DNA from: Philonthus cognatus
Lineage: Eukaryota; Arthropoda; Insecta; Coleoptera; Staphylinidae
Direction of reading: 5' to 3'
NCBI GenBank assembly: GCA_932526585.2
Contig: OW052242.1
Span: 8,484,001-8,548,000 of the forward strand
DNA: 64,000 nt
A program made the translations under genes and the position numbers. Position 1 is the stretch's first letter. Each line of letters starts with the position of its first letter. This document shows, one piece after another, positions 42,870 to 54,277 of this stretch. The notes under the pieces were generated by a model. The model saw only the letters and a program-made list of their open reading frames with translations. It made no database searches and was not told the origin of the DNA.

Positions 42870-43888
42870 TGACTGCAATTAAAACAATACTTAAGTTGAT
42901 CGGTTTAAATTGCATTATACGTAACTGAATTTAAAGTGAGCTTATGCTAAACTTAGTTATGGCCACTGTTAAATAACTGGCTCTAAATAATAATGAACTT
43001 ATATTCCATGGGTACAATTATTTTTAGCAGCTTGGGCGTTAATGGATGTTTATATCTCAGCTTAATATGCAGTAGAAAGAATCTTAAAAATTGTTAAATG
43101 TCTGTACCATTTAAATTGAATAATTTCAATGAAACGGTTTGTATTATGACAGAAATACTTTATGCTGAATTAGGCACGTATTTCACACAGAAATATTCAG
43201 CATTTTGATGCAAATTAACGCGACAACACACTCATCCTTTTGTGTCCAATTCGTTTTGTTGTTAATTACACACGCCGTTGAAGATTAAATTGATTGGAAC
43301 TCTGCTTTTCCATTCGAAAGAGCCATTAATAATTCACTGATAATGGTCGGAATTAACCGGGTTGACATTTCAATACGGCGTGTTTATAAAATTTTCATGA
43401 GGTATTCACACAGAAATATTACGATTTCCAAAAGAATTTCAGATTATTTTAAAGAGAATTATTGCAAACAAATATATTCATCAGACTTATATTTTTGTTT
43501 GTAAATTACATACATGGAGTTTTTCTTCTAAGTATACCTTTCCCTTATTTGTACTTTGTAAATGTTTGACTGTTTTTAGTTCCTTCAAATCGATTAATAA
43601 ATAACAGAGTTATAGCGTTGTTAGTTTTTTATCGAACACCCGGTATGTACATGTATTTAACTTATTTAATAAATAGCTGATTTGTGCAGGATATCAAAAT
43701 TTTAATTATTGCGTTATAATAGATTTAACAACAAACTTAAAAAATACAATAAAATATATATTCAATTATTATTAACTTTCATTCGATGACTAACTTTTGC
43801 TCGATTTATTTGATTATTTATTGTATCTGTCAAAATTCATTGTTGATATGTCATAATTTGATACGGTTATGTCGTCTATTAAAATCAA
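42870..43888. other. No gene seen
   Basis: 43180-43400 is unique and less AT-rich. A TGGAGTTTTTCTTCTAAGTATACC at about 43516 resembles one hairpin-family end with no hairpin attached. Confidence 0.35.
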
Positions 43889-44700
43889 TATTATATATTC
43901 CATTTATTTCTGGATCTCGCCTAGCTATGGAAAAGTGACACTTTAAGTATTGTAAATGGGGCTGGTTGTGTTTTAAATCAGGGTTTTTAAATGTCACTGT
44001 CAGATGTTCGATTTTAAGGTTATAATTTCTGACTATTGTGATCTTACACTGTTGCCTGTTTTACAAATTTTCAGATATAAAAGGATAATAATATGCAGTT
44101 TTAAGATTAACAAAATTTACTACTTGGTTTTTGTACATACAAACACAGCAATAATATTGTATATAACAAATATAATGAATTCGGCTCTGCAAACTTATTT
44201 CGTCATCCATTTGTATTTCTCGCTTGGGTCTTCCCGTTAACACATTTTGATCAACTCCATCCATCCACCTTAATTTTGGTCATTCTCTCTTCTGTTGGCA
44301 CTCAGTATTTTTTTGTAGAATTGCAAATTTATTCCCACCCTCTTGTGATACTGATAATTTTCATGTCAAACAATTTTTATGCCCTCATTCCACTTTTATT
44401 ATTTAGTCAAGAGAACCTGCATCTGAATCTTCTGATGTTTGTTCTGAGCCAGATTCCCCAAGCGAAATAATAAAAGGAGGAATGGTTTCAAAAGAAAGGT
44501 TCCCCATGTTTCAAGATTAACAATAAACCTCTTCAAAATTAAAAAGTGGATTACTTATGATATCATAAATTATTGCAACACTGTTAAAATAAGGAATCAG
44601 GAGTGGCAACTAATAAAAAATGTAAATGTTGATACTGCACCATAACAACACGAAAGCATGGCTAGGCGAGATCCAGAAACAAATGGAATTGTGTATATCT
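43889..44700. mobile_element. Putative non-autonomous element with about 38-bp inverted ends
   Basis: TCTGGATCTCGCCTAGCTATGG near 43910 and CATGGCTAGGCGAGATCCAGA near 44657 are inverted, and complementarity runs outward through ATTCCATTT. No coding region or certain target duplication is visible. Confidence 0.5.
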
Positions 44701-44844
44701 AAAATAGCCAGAAAAAAAAGTCGACTATTCCTGCTTATTCTTCTCCCCTCTCTCGCTCTCTTATGCTTCTTCTTCTTCTCCCTTTCTACGACATAAAATT
44801 ACGAATAGTAGTCTGTGCTTTCACTTTGACATTTGTCATAAAGT

Positions 44845-45150
44845 CATAAAAATGGCACGGTTCGAAGAAACATAAACGGCAGAAATTGACGAAATTGTTA
44901 AAAACTCCGTACCAAAAAATACAAATATAAGCAAGACCCAGTATATGGCGTCAATTCGAAACATTTTGTGAGGCTAAAAATTACAATGTGATGGAAACAA
45001 CCTCTGAGATATTAAAGGATTGGACTTAGAATATGGGGCTGGAGAACGGGGATGACTGTAAGGAATATATAATTAAGGTTGTATGAATGATTCAATAAAT
45101 AATCTTTACAAATATAAGACGGCCTTTTTAAATACCGACTATTATTTTTT
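44845..45150 (+). repeat. Repeat shared with 51040-51265; degenerate coding remnant
   Basis: ATGGCACGGTTCGAAGAAAC opens a frame broken by a TAA after seven codons. Later parts could encode sequence like SKTQYMASIR. The second copy at 51040-51265 covers the later portion with AGTATATAGCGTCAATTCGA. It may be the N-terminal region of a tyrosine-recombinase (Crypton) element, but that is a guess. Confidence 0.4.
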
Positions 45151-45194
45151 TTTAATAATTTATCTTGAAGTCTTACATTTTTAGACAATTCAAC

Positions 45195-45290
45195 TCGACA
45201 TATCAAGCATTAATAATCAAAAATTAAAGCCCTCGAGCTAAAGCTCTCGGCCTTTAATCAGATTATAAATGCTTGATATTTCGTCTCGTT
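45195..45290. repeat. 96-bp inverted repeat
   Basis: ATATCAAGCATTAATAATC at the left pairs with GATTATAAATGCTTGATAT at the right; the centre holds CCTCGAGCTAAAGCTCTCGG. Confidence 0.7.
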
Positions 45291-46260
45291 TAAATTTTCA
45301 AAACGCAAGCTTTCTCGACAAATTAGTAAAAAATAATAGTCGGTTATTTGAAAATATCTTGTTAGGCTTGAGTGCATGTGTTGGACACTGGGTTTTGTTT
45401 CGACGTTTTTGACCTTTTTTAAACTTTTTTTAATGGAACTGTCTGCGTTTGTGTGTGACAATGAAGAATCCAATATATATTTATGTCTAAAACTTACCGT
45501 TTAATCACAATTCGTGTTTTAGGTTAATGTTTCTATGAGATGTCTTTCTTGCCTTTTCTTGCAATTTTATGCCACATTTCCAGTGTAAACTGAACACACA
45601 GTATAACTTCCTTATAAATTGCTACATATCTGCACCAATTTTGATCTTTTACTTATATTTTAACGTGAATACACTACACATATTTAATGTTAACATCGTT
45701 AACATATAAACGTTGACATTTGAGGTTTGTTTATCCAAAATTCAATTGTCACCGCTGGTATCGCCGTGATTACGTGTGTGAAAACTAGATGGCGCTAGTA
45801 CATAATCAAACGCTTTTATTAATAAAATTATATAACTAATAATAATATTTTCCAATTATTTGATATAAAATAAAGGAATTACACTACATTTAAATGAATT
45901 CAGTAATTAATTCATAAGTGAAATCAGGCGGCCGTTAAAGAAAATAGCGACCTTATCGATCGGGGGAAGTCATTTGTTTTAAGATGTTTGTTGTAAAACA
46001 ATTTTCATTGTATTGTGGTTTGTAATTGCTGTACATACTTTGTAATTTCTGTACATAATTTTACTGTAGTCAGTTTGTTATTTAGTGTATTTGTGTCGTT
46101 TTTCGTGTCTTTTGGATTAACGATAAGTGATTGATTTGAAATATTAATAACAGCAGTAACAGTTATACATCCTTACTCGGGCCCCCAATACAGAAACTCT
46201 GGCAGGCCGCATGATACCGTATTTGATACCTGATCTTAAGCCCCATACTACACTTTGGCA
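45291..46260. other. No gene seen
   Basis: AT-rich, no supported frame. Confidence 0.35.
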
Positions 46261-46269
46261 ATTCAATGC

Positions 46270-46980
46270 ACTTCTAGGTTAGGTTAGGTTAGCAGAAGGA
46301 TTTGCATAACATTAAATGCATAAGTCTCATTGCTCACGTTGGTGATTCTATACACTTCTAGGTTAGTAGAAAGGTTCATTATATAATAAATTGTTTAAGT
46401 CTCTTTCTAAACATTAGCGACTCCATATATATCTAGGTTAGGTTAGTATAAAGGTTTATAATAGAATTAATTGTCTACGTTGCACGTTTGCACACGTTAG
46501 CAATTCCACATACTATTTGGTCAGGTTACGTTTGCAGAAAGGTTTATGATATAATTAAACGTGTCTTATTGCACACATTACACCTAATGGGTGTTTTAAG
46601 TACAGATAACTCAATTTCGACCAAAAAATCGACTTAACTGGTTTTTGTGGTAAGCCACAGATTTACACATTTATCATAGTTGAATGAACAATATTTGGGA
46701 GCAGCTACTCATTTAGAAACATATTATAAATGCTGTAGAAAGTGATCATTTAAAGATAATTTCAATAGGCGTCCAAAAAAACTCTACTTCACCAATTGTA
46801 TTAAATTTTAACCACGTCACCAGTTAAGGGTTGTCTCTTTAAAGTTGAGAATAAAGTGGTTAACTTAGTAGTAAGGTTTGCATTTGTATAATTTGCTTAT
46901 GTCTCTTTACGCACATTGCCCATTTCATTTACTTCTAAATTAGGTTATGTGGGCATAAAAGTTTGTAACGTTATAAAACT
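46270..46980. repeat. Degenerate tandem repeat, about 100-bp period, with TAGGTTAGGTTAG
   Basis: Units start TCTAGGTTAGGTTAG, continue AGAAAGGTTTGCA and end near CACACGTTAGC and CCACATACT. Four to five units are recognisable at 46275, 46360, 46432 and 46520, with decayed ones at 46850 and 46930. Confidence 0.65.
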
Positions 46981-47216
46981 CGAAAAAAGTGAACACTGAA
47001 ACTGTTATCCGAACACAACTAGGACAAATGTGCAGCAACAATGCAGTAATCCGAAAACACTATAAGAACTATAAGATAATAAATTAATAATGAACTATTA
47101 TAAATGACATTTCTGTTAAATGACATTTTATTTAATGTAGTTGTATGAGTTACGTAAAGGTGTTAAGTCACTTAATTAAACACAGTTATATTCCTTTCTT
47201 CACTTTTATTTTTCTT

Positions 47217-47259
47217 GCTAGATGTACATTTCGGGTACTAAGTACCCATTATCAATAGC
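47217..47259 (-). ncRNA. Hammerhead ribozyme motif, U3-A8 variant
   Basis: Mirror of 48008-48050 in the inverted left pseudo-LTR; all stems intact. Confidence 0.65.
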
Positions 47260-47397
47260 TAACTGAATAAAAACCGATAAATGTTTACAATATATACCTA
47301 CTCGGACTAGGCGGAAAAACCAAAAAAGTAATTTGCATTTTGAAACGAATGCGGTATCTTGGAAATGGGGGTGTTGGGGATTATTCGGTTTCGGACA

Positions 47398-47839
47398 TGA
47401 AAAAATTCATGAGCCAAAAACCAACCAACATTTAAATAAAATATTCAAAAAATACAATTTCATTCCTGCACATTACACCAATACCAAACTTAAAATGTTA
47501 TTGGGTAATACTTTTGAAAAACAAGACCAGTTGCTGAATTCAGGGATTTACTCAGTCAATTGCAATAATTGTACTAAATTGTATATTGGACAAACAAAAA
47601 GAAACGTGCACATTAGATTCAAAGAACATATGTACCATATCAAAAGTCAAAACCCTGACAAATCAGCAATTGCTCATCATACTTTGACAACAGGCCACAA
47701 ATTCAACATAAATAAAGTTAAATTAATAAAAGAATCCAACAGTTATCAATTAAACATGTTGGAAGCGATAGAAATGATGAAAAATAAGACAGAACTACTC
47801 AATTTCGATTTAAGCCCAATAATGAACCACAACAGATAA
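47398..47839 (+). pseudogene. Penelope GIY-YIG endonuclease domain, 5'-truncated, otherwise open
   Basis: The frame is open from 47333, but the first 65 bases belong to the inverted pseudo-LTR, so the real coding part starts at about 47398. Over about 147 residues it shows NSGIYSVNCNNC (GIY motif and CxxC zinc ligands), LYIGQTKRNVHIRFKEH (YIG motif and catalytic arginine), HTLTTGHKF, NMLEAIEM (catalytic glutamate) and LLNFDLSP (conserved asparagine). The domain is complete, but no reverse transcriptase and no start codon of its own remain. In a full element this nuclease nicks the insertion site. It is the best preserved GIY-YIG domain here and the reference for the frameshifted copy at 5522-5963. 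Confidence 0.85.
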
Positions 47840-48007
47840 CCCTCATTAACATCATTGTAAACCCTCCCAAGTCCGAAACCGAATAATCCCCAACACCCCC
47901 ATTTCCAAGATACCGCATTCGTTTCAAAATGCAAATTACTTTTTTGGTTTTTCCGCCTAGTCCGAGTAGGTATATATTGTAAACATTTATCGGTTTTTAT
48001 TCAGTTA

Positions 48008-48050
48008 GCTATTGATAATGGGTACTTAGTACCCGAAATGTACATCTAGC
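48008..48050 (+). ncRNA. Hammerhead ribozyme motif, U3-A8 variant
   Basis: Stem I GCUA/UAGC, core UUGAUAA (48012-48018), stem II GGGUAC/GUACCC with a UUA loop, GAAA, stem III AUGUACAU and C before the cleavage point. All three stems are fully paired. Confidence 0.7.
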
Positions 48051-48109
48051 AAGAAAAATAAAAGTGAAGAAAGGAATATAACTGTGTTTAATTAAGTGAC
48101 ATTTTATTT

Positions 48110-48660
48110 GTTCCACCGCGATGTTGTGCAAATTTACATATATTTTACTGCATTTATATCAAAATTGTGTATTCATATATACATTAAACATAATATACTT
48201 ATTATAACTAATAAACTATAAAATCATAGCGCATGTACATAAAGTACATACATTGATGAAACAAACCAAATAAATCATACACTAGCGCCACCTGTTCTTT
48301 TTTCATGAAATTATATCAATCTAAGGCAGTAGTCGGTATTACACATATTTTATATAAATAGTTGTCAACAAACGTCACTTTTATAGTATAAAATTAAATC
48401 ATTGTATTCGCTTAAAAAATAAGACAAAGTAATAAATTACAAATAATACTTTAGAACTTGTGTCTAAGTTGTAATGTGGGACTATTTTATTCAGGAAATG
48501 TATATAAAATCACACATATTAGCGATAAATAGTTTATCAAAATCGACAACTTTTAAAATTAATTTCGCTTAAACGGTAAGCTTTCTAAAAAATCGGACTT
48601 TGGATTCGTTATTTTCTCATCAAATTACATACGTTTAAAAAGAAAAATTTCAAAAATTGT
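48110..48660. other. No gene seen
   Basis: AT-rich with no supported frame or repeat. Confidence 0.35.
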
Positions 48661-48662
48661 AC

Positions 48663-49061
48663 TGTCCAGCACATGCGGGGGTCCCGTCATAGCACCTAAA
48701 AACAGGAGGCGGCGGGGGCAGACCTGAGTCTTCGGACGATGGATGTCTGAAAGGGACGATTGTCCAAGTCGGAGCTGTAGACCTTCTTGAGGTAACCTCT
48801 GTGTCCCTATCTTGGATAGGGCTAACTTACACACGGCGGGGTTCACTTAGCCCTGGTGCTTGTCGCCATTAAATGAGGAGTCGGGGGTGGGCCTGTAAAG
48901 CCCAGGGGTGTCTATCCGCCTCTCCGGTCCACATGTGGGTTGGTCTCCGACGGGTAGTGGTTTCGCTGGTATGGCGGTGATCCACCGTTCCCTAAAACGG
49001 ACGCTCTATCGGTAACACCGAAAGGTATAAACCGGAGCACACTCGAATGTCCAGCACATGC
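48663..49061. mobile_element. 371-bp GC-rich insertion with 14-bp target duplication
   Basis: TGTCCAGCACATGC at 48663-48676 and 49048-49061. The insert is strikingly GC-rich against its surroundings, has no clear poly-A tail, inverted repeat or reading frame longer than about 73 codons. A 14-bp duplication points to target-primed retrotransposition, so a LINE 3' fragment or a SINE is likely. Family not recognised. Confidence 0.7.
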
Positions 49062-49095
49062 ACCTTGACCCCGTGGTGAAACATTTTTGAATCTA

Positions 49096-49312
49096 ATACT
49101 CGATGATTTAAATTAAATTTTAACACTTGGTTTGTTTCACTTATTTATATTTTCTCCGACTAGTTTCGAGCATTGGTCATCTTCAAGGAGGAATGATGGA
49201 GGAATGGTCCCTCCTTGAAGATGGCCAATGGTCGAAACTAGTCGGAGAAAATATAAATAAGTGAAACAAATCAAGTGTTTAAATTTAAATTTAATTTAAA
49301 TCATCCAGTATT
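49096..49312. repeat. Penelope-type palindrome with paired hammerhead motifs
   Basis: Arms with CCGACTAGTTTCGA and TCGAAACTAGTCGG meet near 49205, and complementarity extends out to GATTTAAATTAAAT on both sides. The cores read UUGAAGA, a U3 with G8 combination, and GAAA with stem III ACUAGU. Confidence 0.7.
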
Positions 49313-49938
49313 ATAATTTACGAACACAATAATCCACATGCAATTCTGCCCATTATTTTTAGTATTAATCAACATCAAAAATACAACCCCATTTGCATCA
49401 ATTACAATTAATTCCAATTATTCAAATAAATCCCAATTATACACACCACGCAAAATCCCGGACACTGGCGGACGGTTTAAAAAATTCATCCACCCGCGGA
49501 ATTCATCTCCTCGGCACACGGCGGTTATTCCGGTTTCCTATTTTTATTTCATTTTTCATTTACAAACACCATTCAATTTGAATTTCCCAGCGCAAACAAA
49601 CGCCCTCGCGTCCACTTAAATATTTCATCAGGGGCCGACATGATTTATTCAGGCCCGGCCGGCTGTTGGATATCGGCCGGGAAAATTCCGGCTTTTCCGG
49701 TTTTCCGGGACGGCCCCTGTCCCTCGGACCTGATGTCTTCGGAATCCCCGTTTTCCGGGAATGTAGTTTCGGGATTTTGACGGTGCAGGTGGGAGTGTGT
49801 TGGATTTTGTGGGGAGGTATTAAGGTTTCCCAGAAGGGCTATGATGGAATGCCGTTGGATCGTCGTTTTATCGTGTAAAGTTATTTTCCAGAAATATGTG
49901 TTAAAATAAAAAAAAAACAAAGATTTACTTGAGTTAAA
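49313..49938. other. No gene seen; unique GC-richer stretch
   Basis: 49450-49870 is non-repetitive with several CCGG-rich runs. Frames on both strands have no motif. Confidence 0.35.
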
Positions 49939-50171
49939 CAGTAATTTTAATCTAAGATATTCTTGTTTGAGTTACGTGAAGGTTAGTTTAATGGTAATTA
50001 GTTAAGTTATTCCTTTATTCCTTTTACTTCACTTTTTTATTTTAATTAAAAATTTATTTATAGATAATTATGGCTTCCTGGTCAACAGAGTTCAATAAAT
50101 TTTTAATTAAAATAAAAAAGTGAAGTAAAAGGAATAAAGGAATAACTTAACTAATTACCAGTAATTTTAAT
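49939..50171. mobile_element. Palindromic insertion with 13-bp target duplication
   Basis: CAGTAATTTTAAT at 49939-49951 and 50159-50171. Arms 49997-50058 and 50094-50159 are inverted (TTCCTTTTACTTCACTTTTT and its inverse). The left tail GAGTTACGTGAAGGT is shared with the PLE insertions at 32.3 and 47.1 kb. The ribozyme region is deleted from both arms. Confidence 0.75.
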
Positions 50172-50198
50172 AGTTAAATTGTACTAAAATCATTATTA

Positions 50199-50421
50199 TT
50201 ATAATATTGAAGGATAAAATAAAAACACTTGGTTTGTTTCACTATTTGTTTCTACTTACTTGACTAGTTTCGCTTTATACGGCATTATCAAGAGTGATGG
50301 CACGGTTCGAAGAAACGATAATGAGTGATAATGCCGTGAAAAGCGAAACTAGTCGAGTAAATAGAAACAAATAGTGAAACAAACCAAGTGTTTTTAATTT
50401 ATCCTTCAATATTATTTTAAA
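50199..50421. repeat. Penelope-type palindrome with foreign centre
   Basis: Arms with ACTAGTTTCGCTTTATACGG and its inverse meet around 50310. Minus-strand core UUGAUAA, short stem II and stem III ACUAGU are visible. The centre contains ATGGCACGGTTCGAAGAAAC, identical to the start of the repeat at 44852. Confidence 0.7.
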
Positions 50422-50499
50422 ATGTTTCACCAAGTGATTAATGAAAAAGTTATTTAAGAAATATTATTATTATGTTCGGGATTTTAGTACAATGAAATA

Positions 50500-51620
50500 T
50501 ACAGAGAGTATTATTTAACAAAGAACATATTCATAACGAGAATATTTCATTTAAGTATACATATGCAGACGTTGTATATTTTACCACGTTCGGTTTATTA
50601 AAAGAATACAATTTGAAGCTTTAAACGAGTGTTTTCCACTCCCAGGCTAAGCATGAAGTAAAATTTCGAGTTTAGAAAAGCCTGAAAATTTGGTTTGGTC
50701 GCGTAGCGCGAAGCGCGGAGCGGCCAAACCAAATTTTCAGGCTTTTCTAAACTCGAAATTTTACTTCATGCGCCACCGGCACAAAACACTAATTCAATGA
50801 AAAGTTCAGCGGTGTGTTTTAAACTTCGTAATATGTCAGTGTTTTGTACCGGTGGCGCATGAAGTAAAATTTCGAGTTTAGAAAAGCCTGAAAATTTGGT
50901 TTGGCCGCTCCGCGCTTCGCGCTGCGCGTCCAAACCAAATTTTCAGGCTTTTCTAAACTCGAAATTTTACTTCATGCTTAACCTGGGAGTGGAAAACACT
51001 CGTTCAAAGCTTCAAATTGTATTCTTTTAATAAACCGAACGTGGTAACCCAGTATATAGCGTCAATTCGAAAGATTTTGTAAGGCTAAAAATTACAAATT
51101 GGTGGAAGCAACTTCAAATGAAGTGATAGCTGAGATTTTAAAGGATTGGACTTGGAATACGTAGTTGGAGTACGGGGATGACTGTAAGGAATATATAATT
51201 AAGGTTATATGAATTATTCAATAAATAATCTTTACAAATATAAAACGACCTTCTCAAATACCGACTATTATTTTACTTCATGCGCCACCGGCACAAAACA
51301 CTAATTCAATAAAAAGTTCAGCGGTGTGTTTTAAACTTCGTAATATATCAGTGTTTTGTACCGGTGGCGCATGAAGTAAAATTTCGAGTTTAGAAAAGCC
51401 TGAAAATTTGGTTTGGCCGCTCCGCGCTTCGCGCTACGCGCCCAAACCAAATTTTCAGGCTTTTCTAAACTTGAAATTTTACTTCATGCTTAGTCTGGGA
51501 GTGGAACACACGCATTTTAAGTTTCAAATTTAACTCCTTTTAAAACAACAACGATTATCTTAAGATTTACGGCATATACGCTGTAATTGGGACATGTATA
51601 CTTGAAAGAAAAGCTCCCTG
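50500..51620. repeat. Nested palindrome cluster, tip-B hairpins (50650-50770, 50859-50978, 51368-51488)
   Basis: The first two hairpins form a complete unit with GCCACCGGCACAAAACAC spacer arms, differing from the CACGCGTAT of other copies. The spacer and second hairpin are repeated at 51265-51500. A copy of the 44.9-kb repeat (51040-51265) lies between. The right end reads ACTTGAAAGAAAAGCTCCCTGTA. Confidence 0.82.
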
Positions 51621-51970
51621 TATGTACAAGTTGAGGCATTAATCGCAATTGATTAGCTACAATTTTTAATGTTCATATAGGCAACCCAATTTACACATAC
51701 CTTAAATTAAAGGTGTCAAATCGTATTTTATGAAAATGTTCGGTTTTATATAAAACTCTCTGTATAATTTATCTACTTGAATAATCATTTATGTTCTAGT
51801 TTTTAAACCTTCAATGGATTTATAAATAAAATGTTATTGATACACCCCTATTTCATTTTTAATTATTGTTAATATACTGTGTATTGAACTGTAAAGCGGG
51901 CCATAGGAATTTTTATGTAAAACGATAATGACGGATATTACAATTTTTCTAAAAAGTAACAGTTACCTGT
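51621..51970. other. No gene seen
   Basis: AT-rich, no supported frame. Confidence 0.35.
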
Positions 51971-51974
51971 ATCA

Positions 51975-52105
51975 TTTGCGTGAAATGATTATTACACTAA
52001 ACAAGACTGTTATTCCTTATATTATTATTGATAATGAGCACTTTGTGTCTCAAAATGTACATCTAACGATAAAAATAAAAAGTGAAGTAAGGAATGTTTA
52101 CTGTA
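51975..52105 (+). repeat. Single Penelope-type pseudo-LTR arm, family of palindrome B
   Basis: TTGATAATGAGCACTTTGTG and AAAATGTACATCTAACG match 7574-7608 and 8916. Only the right ribozyme arm is present, with GAAA changed to CAAA. Confidence 0.55.
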
Positions 52106-52110
52106 TCGTT

Positions 52111-52369
52111 TGCATTTACAACTATGATTTGAAAAAAAACCACTAGGTTAAATTTCACTAATATTTTGGTTTTTAATTCCGACTAGTTTCGACTTCGAGT
52201 CATTCTCAAAGTGTACTCCTTGAGAATGACTCAAAGTCGAAACTAGTTGGAATAAAAAACCAAAATATTAGTGAAATTTAACCAAGTGTTTTCTTTTTCA
52301 AATCATAGTTAAATAAGTTTCACCACGTGAAAGATGGTAAACTTGTTCAAGTTATGCATTTACAACTAT
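52111..52369. mobile_element. Penelope-type palindrome with 15-bp target duplication
   Basis: TGCATTTACAACTAT at 52111-52125 and 52355-52369. Inverted arms meet at about 52210. A right tail with GTTTCACCACGTGA follows, shared with 29445 and 50425. Confidence 0.85.
52217..52251 (+). ncRNA. Hammerhead ribozyme motif, U3-A8 variant
   Basis: Stem I UCC/GGA, core UUGAGAA, an extra U, stem II GACU/AGUC, GAAA, stem III ACUAGU and U before the cleavage point. Confidence 0.55.
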
Positions 52370-52526
52370 ACTCCTCCTTTACATTACATGGTCGAAAATG
52401 CAAATAGAATTTTAACAAACACGAGCTGTGATATATTCTCTGATTACGATTGTATAGTAAAATATATCCGTCACTTTGAGCTGTAAATATTTTAATGTGA
52501 ATTTTCGTCAACTTAGAAATACTTTT

Positions 52527-52650
52527 TTACTTTCCCCCGTATGTAATACAAAGGGAAAGTATTGTTTTCGTGAAAATTTTCGAATCAAAAATTTTAGCGG
52601 AAATATCCGTTTTGAGGTCCCCTGAGTCGAATAAGATCATTTTTGAAAAA

Positions 52651-52693
<43 letters not shown>

Positions 52694-53140
52694 GTGCGCT
52701 GTACCGCAAAAACCGCTAAAGATATCGAGATGAAACTTGAAACTTAAGGTTTTTATTACAATCGGAAGAACTGAAAAGCTTTTGGTGAAAATCGGAAAAC
52801 CGAAAGTGGTACTTTACTCTTAGCGATTTTCAGTTTTTTCCGATTTTTTCAATAAATGTTCATCAAACAAAAAATTCTTTCAAATAAAAGTTGTAGATAA
52901 TAACAAAGTGAAGATGTATTGTTCACTTACTTTTTGTCATAGCACTCTTAGTTTTTGAGATATTCAATAAATAGTGTTTTTTATCTAGTCATTGGTTTGT
53001 GTCAGTATGTGTTGATCCAATTGAAAAATGTTTCAAATAAAAGGTGTAGTTATCAAAAAGTTGAAGACATTTTGAAAATAATAATGCTACAAATATTTTA
53101 AAAGTGATTTAATACGCAATTTACGGGGGAAAGTACTATG
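52527..53140. mobile_element. Non-autonomous DNA element with TGTC microsatellite
   Basis: TTACTTTCCCCCGTA at the left and TACGGGGGAAAGTA at the right are inverted ends. A TGTC tetranucleotide run (52651-52692) lies inside near the left. No coding region. A similar layout is familiar from dispersed elements in many invertebrates; the superfamily is not assigned. Confidence 0.6.
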
Positions 53141-53159
53141 ATGGACACATCACCATTTT

Positions 53160-53385
53160 TATCTTTTATTGTAAAATACTTGTAAGCATAATTAAGTTAA
53201 TATGTCTCTTTAAAGTCAAATATTCACCTGTATATGTATTTGTTTTCTATTTCTTTACTTATTTGAAACTATTTAATGCTGTAATTTTTTAAACGTTTTA
53301 TACACATATATTGTACTTAATTTTGTCCTGTAATTGGTTATCTGTTGGGCAAATAAAGTTATTATTATTATTATTATTATACGTT
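53160..53385 (+). repeat. LINE 3' end with TTA tail
   Basis: Ends ATCTGTTGGGCAAATAAAGT followed by TATTATTATT. Same tail type as 17575 and 41610 but in the plus orientation. Confidence 0.65.
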
Positions 53386-54277
53386 TTTAACTTGTAATTG
53401 GGACTAATCGATATCAAATTGAGAATAAACAATTTTAACTAGGGACTTTTAACATGGTAGTCAGTTTAACGCATTAACGGCCGAGCAATTATTAAGTCAA
53501 AGTTGGTTTTACATAAAATTCTGCACTAATTTTTATGATTTCTATGAATAACTTATTGTATTACATTCTGTAAATGTTTTTTTTTTAAATATACATAATG
53601 TATACGCTGTACATTTTTAGGCATTCGTCGATTTTATATAAAAACGTGCAATATTAAGTTTAAAACGAGTGTTTCCACTCCCAGACTAAGCATGAAGTAA
53701 AATTTCGAGTTTAGAAAAGCCCCGCGTAGAAAATTTGTCGAGGGTCGCGCAGCGACCCGAGACAAATTTTCACGGGGCTTTTCTAAACTCGAAATTTTAC
53801 TTCATGCGCCACGCGTACAAAACACTCAATTATTGTAAAGTTATAAATGCACTGACATTTTTTTTTTTTAAATGAGTAATAATCGAAATATGTAAATAAC
53901 AAAATATATACATTTTCTTGATACATATTCAAGTCAGGTCAATTAATATAATATATAAAATTAACTTATTTTGTAATTTAATTAACAAAAAATTAATATT
54001 GTTGGGTGTATGCACCAATGGCGCTTAATGGGTTAAACACAATCAAATTAGAATTTAACAGCATCAAATTGACAATAAGAACTTTCAAATTGGAATCAAA
54101 CAAATGTAACTTAAAAAACACGTAAACCTCTAAATTCAGAGCATTGAGAACGTATTTTTGAATATGAGCGACATACGCGAGCGAAGCGAGACTTTTCTAA
54201 AATCGAAATTTTACTTCATGCGCCAGGCACATAAAACACTGATTTATATTGAAGTGCAAAAGTGCTTACTGTATTTA
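53386..54277. repeat. Hairpin-family half unit (53688-53807) in AT-rich DNA
   Basis: One complete tip-A hairpin with left flank CCACTCCCAGACTAAGC. The right half is missing. A single arm (54190-54222) may be its displaced remnant. No gene in the rest of the stretch. Confidence 0.7.

Larger units (their letters stand above)
47121..48109 (+). mobile_element. Penelope-like element with inverted pseudo-LTRs, 13-bp target duplication
   Basis: TGACATTTTATTT at 47121-47133 and 48097-48109. The left pseudo-LTR (about 47170-47398) and the right one (about 47868-48095) are inverted and nearly identical over some 225 bp. Between them lies the 3' end of the coding region. High arm identity suggests recent insertion. 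Confidence 0.9.

Noticed and set aside
44061..44264. Minus-strand frame resembling a LINE C-terminus (GRPKREIQMDDE)
   Set aside because: Too short and without the preceding motifs; it lies in an element defined by inverted ends.
44845..45150. Firm call of a Crypton tyrosine recombinase
   Set aside because: Only an N-terminal-like stretch with stops is visible; the catalytic arginine, histidine and tyrosine region is absent.
47333..47398. N-terminal 22 residues of the open frame around the 47-kb Penelope endonuclease
   Set aside because: This stretch is the inverted pseudo-LTR; its mirror at 47868-47934 gives the same residues in an unrelated frame. Non-ATG start.
52651..52692. TGTC run as a CRISPR-like or functional array
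   Set aside because: Simple tetranucleotide repeat inside a dispersed DNA element; no spacers.
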